From a bacterium (GTDB taxonomy: Bacteria > Armatimonadota > HRBIN16), in contig JANWXG010000054.1 in assembly GCA_025057335.1 (NCBI GenBank), positions 1 to 12,701 on the forward strand: a stretch of DNA of 12,701 nucleotides, read 5' to 3'. This document shows positions 12,666 to 12,701 of the stretch, in pieces. The notes under the pieces are model-generated. The model was not told the DNA's origin and ran no database searches. It saw nothing but the letters and a program-made list of their open reading frames with translations. How positions within the stretch are numbered: position 1 is the first letter of the stretch; every line of letters begins with the position of its first letter. Made by a program: the position numbers and the translations under genes.

Positions 12666-12697
12666 GAGGGTGCTCCCTGAGGGAGCACCCTTGCTTT
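12666..12697 (+). terminator. Intrinsic terminator of the prepilin-lipoprotein operon
   Basis: GGGTGCTCCC (12668-12677) and GGGAGCACCC (12681-12690) form a perfect 10-bp GC-rich stem with a TGA loop. It is extended by an A-T pair (12667/12691) and a possible G-T pair (12666/12692). TTGCTTT follows. It begins 13 bases after the lipoprotein stop codon and is the clearest terminator in the window. Confidence 0.85.
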
Positions 12698-12701
12698 GGC
12701 A

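Noticed and set aside
1..12701. Defence system, prophage, insertion sequence or CRISPR array
   Set aside because: No repeat-spacer pattern, transposase, integrase, nuclease-toxin pair or phage gene was recognised; apart from YraN and RNase HII, which are housekeeping proteins, no nuclease module is present.

Overview
The window looks like chromosomal sequence from a Gram-negative-type bacterium, most likely Armatimonadota. The best clue is the type IV prepilin-like gene at 11623-12456: its N-terminus continues as FPVFAHAREKARQSNC and it carries an H-X9-DG motif, a combination I associate with the DUF1559-like proteins of Armatimonadota. Planctomycete relatives usually read LLPAVQAAREAARR at that point. 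A stand-alone URO-D-like protein and two lipoproteins fit this assignment. It rests on recognition and was not tested by a search. No rRNA, tRNA, CRISPR array, transposase or phage gene was seen.

Layout. Bases 1-60 are the last 19 codons of an unknown plus-strand gene. Bases 200-748 encode a PEBP/YbhB-family lipoprotein. A URO-D-like gene lies convergent to it (802-1899, minus) and divergent from the next unit. A plus-strand operon, rplS-lepB-rnhB-yraN (2064-4135), starts at an extended -10 promoter with a hairpin just after it; its genes overlap. Downstream on the same strand is an orphan MASE1-PAS histidine kinase (4231-6252). A minus-strand cluster follows, in transcription order rpsU, pgpH, ybeY, a dgkA-PAP2 fusion and a CNNM/CorC-like gene (11355 down to 6279). 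The last four overlap one another. The final unit (11474-12692, plus) has its own promoter, a leader with a 12-codon ORF and competing hairpins, the prepilin-like gene, a 60-residue lipoprotein and an intrinsic terminator.

How the genes fit together. The two housekeeping blocks have conserved gene orders. One joins ribosome assembly (L19), protein export (signal peptidase I), RNA-DNA hybrid removal (RNase HII) and a YraN-type nuclease-fold protein. The other joins S21, c-di-AMP degradation (PgpH), rRNA maturation (YbeY), lipid-carrier phosphorylation and dephosphorylation (DgkA-PAP2), and a CBS-domain membrane transporter.

No wholly new multi-gene system is evident. The points most worth a second look are the leader of the prepilin-like gene, the DgkA-PAP2 kinase/phosphatase fusion, the 98-nt pgpH/ybeY overlap, the His-to-Asp change in the YbeY metal motif, and the two possible starts of the PEBP lipoprotein. 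rpsU is only 59 codons long with a TTG start and is easily missed.
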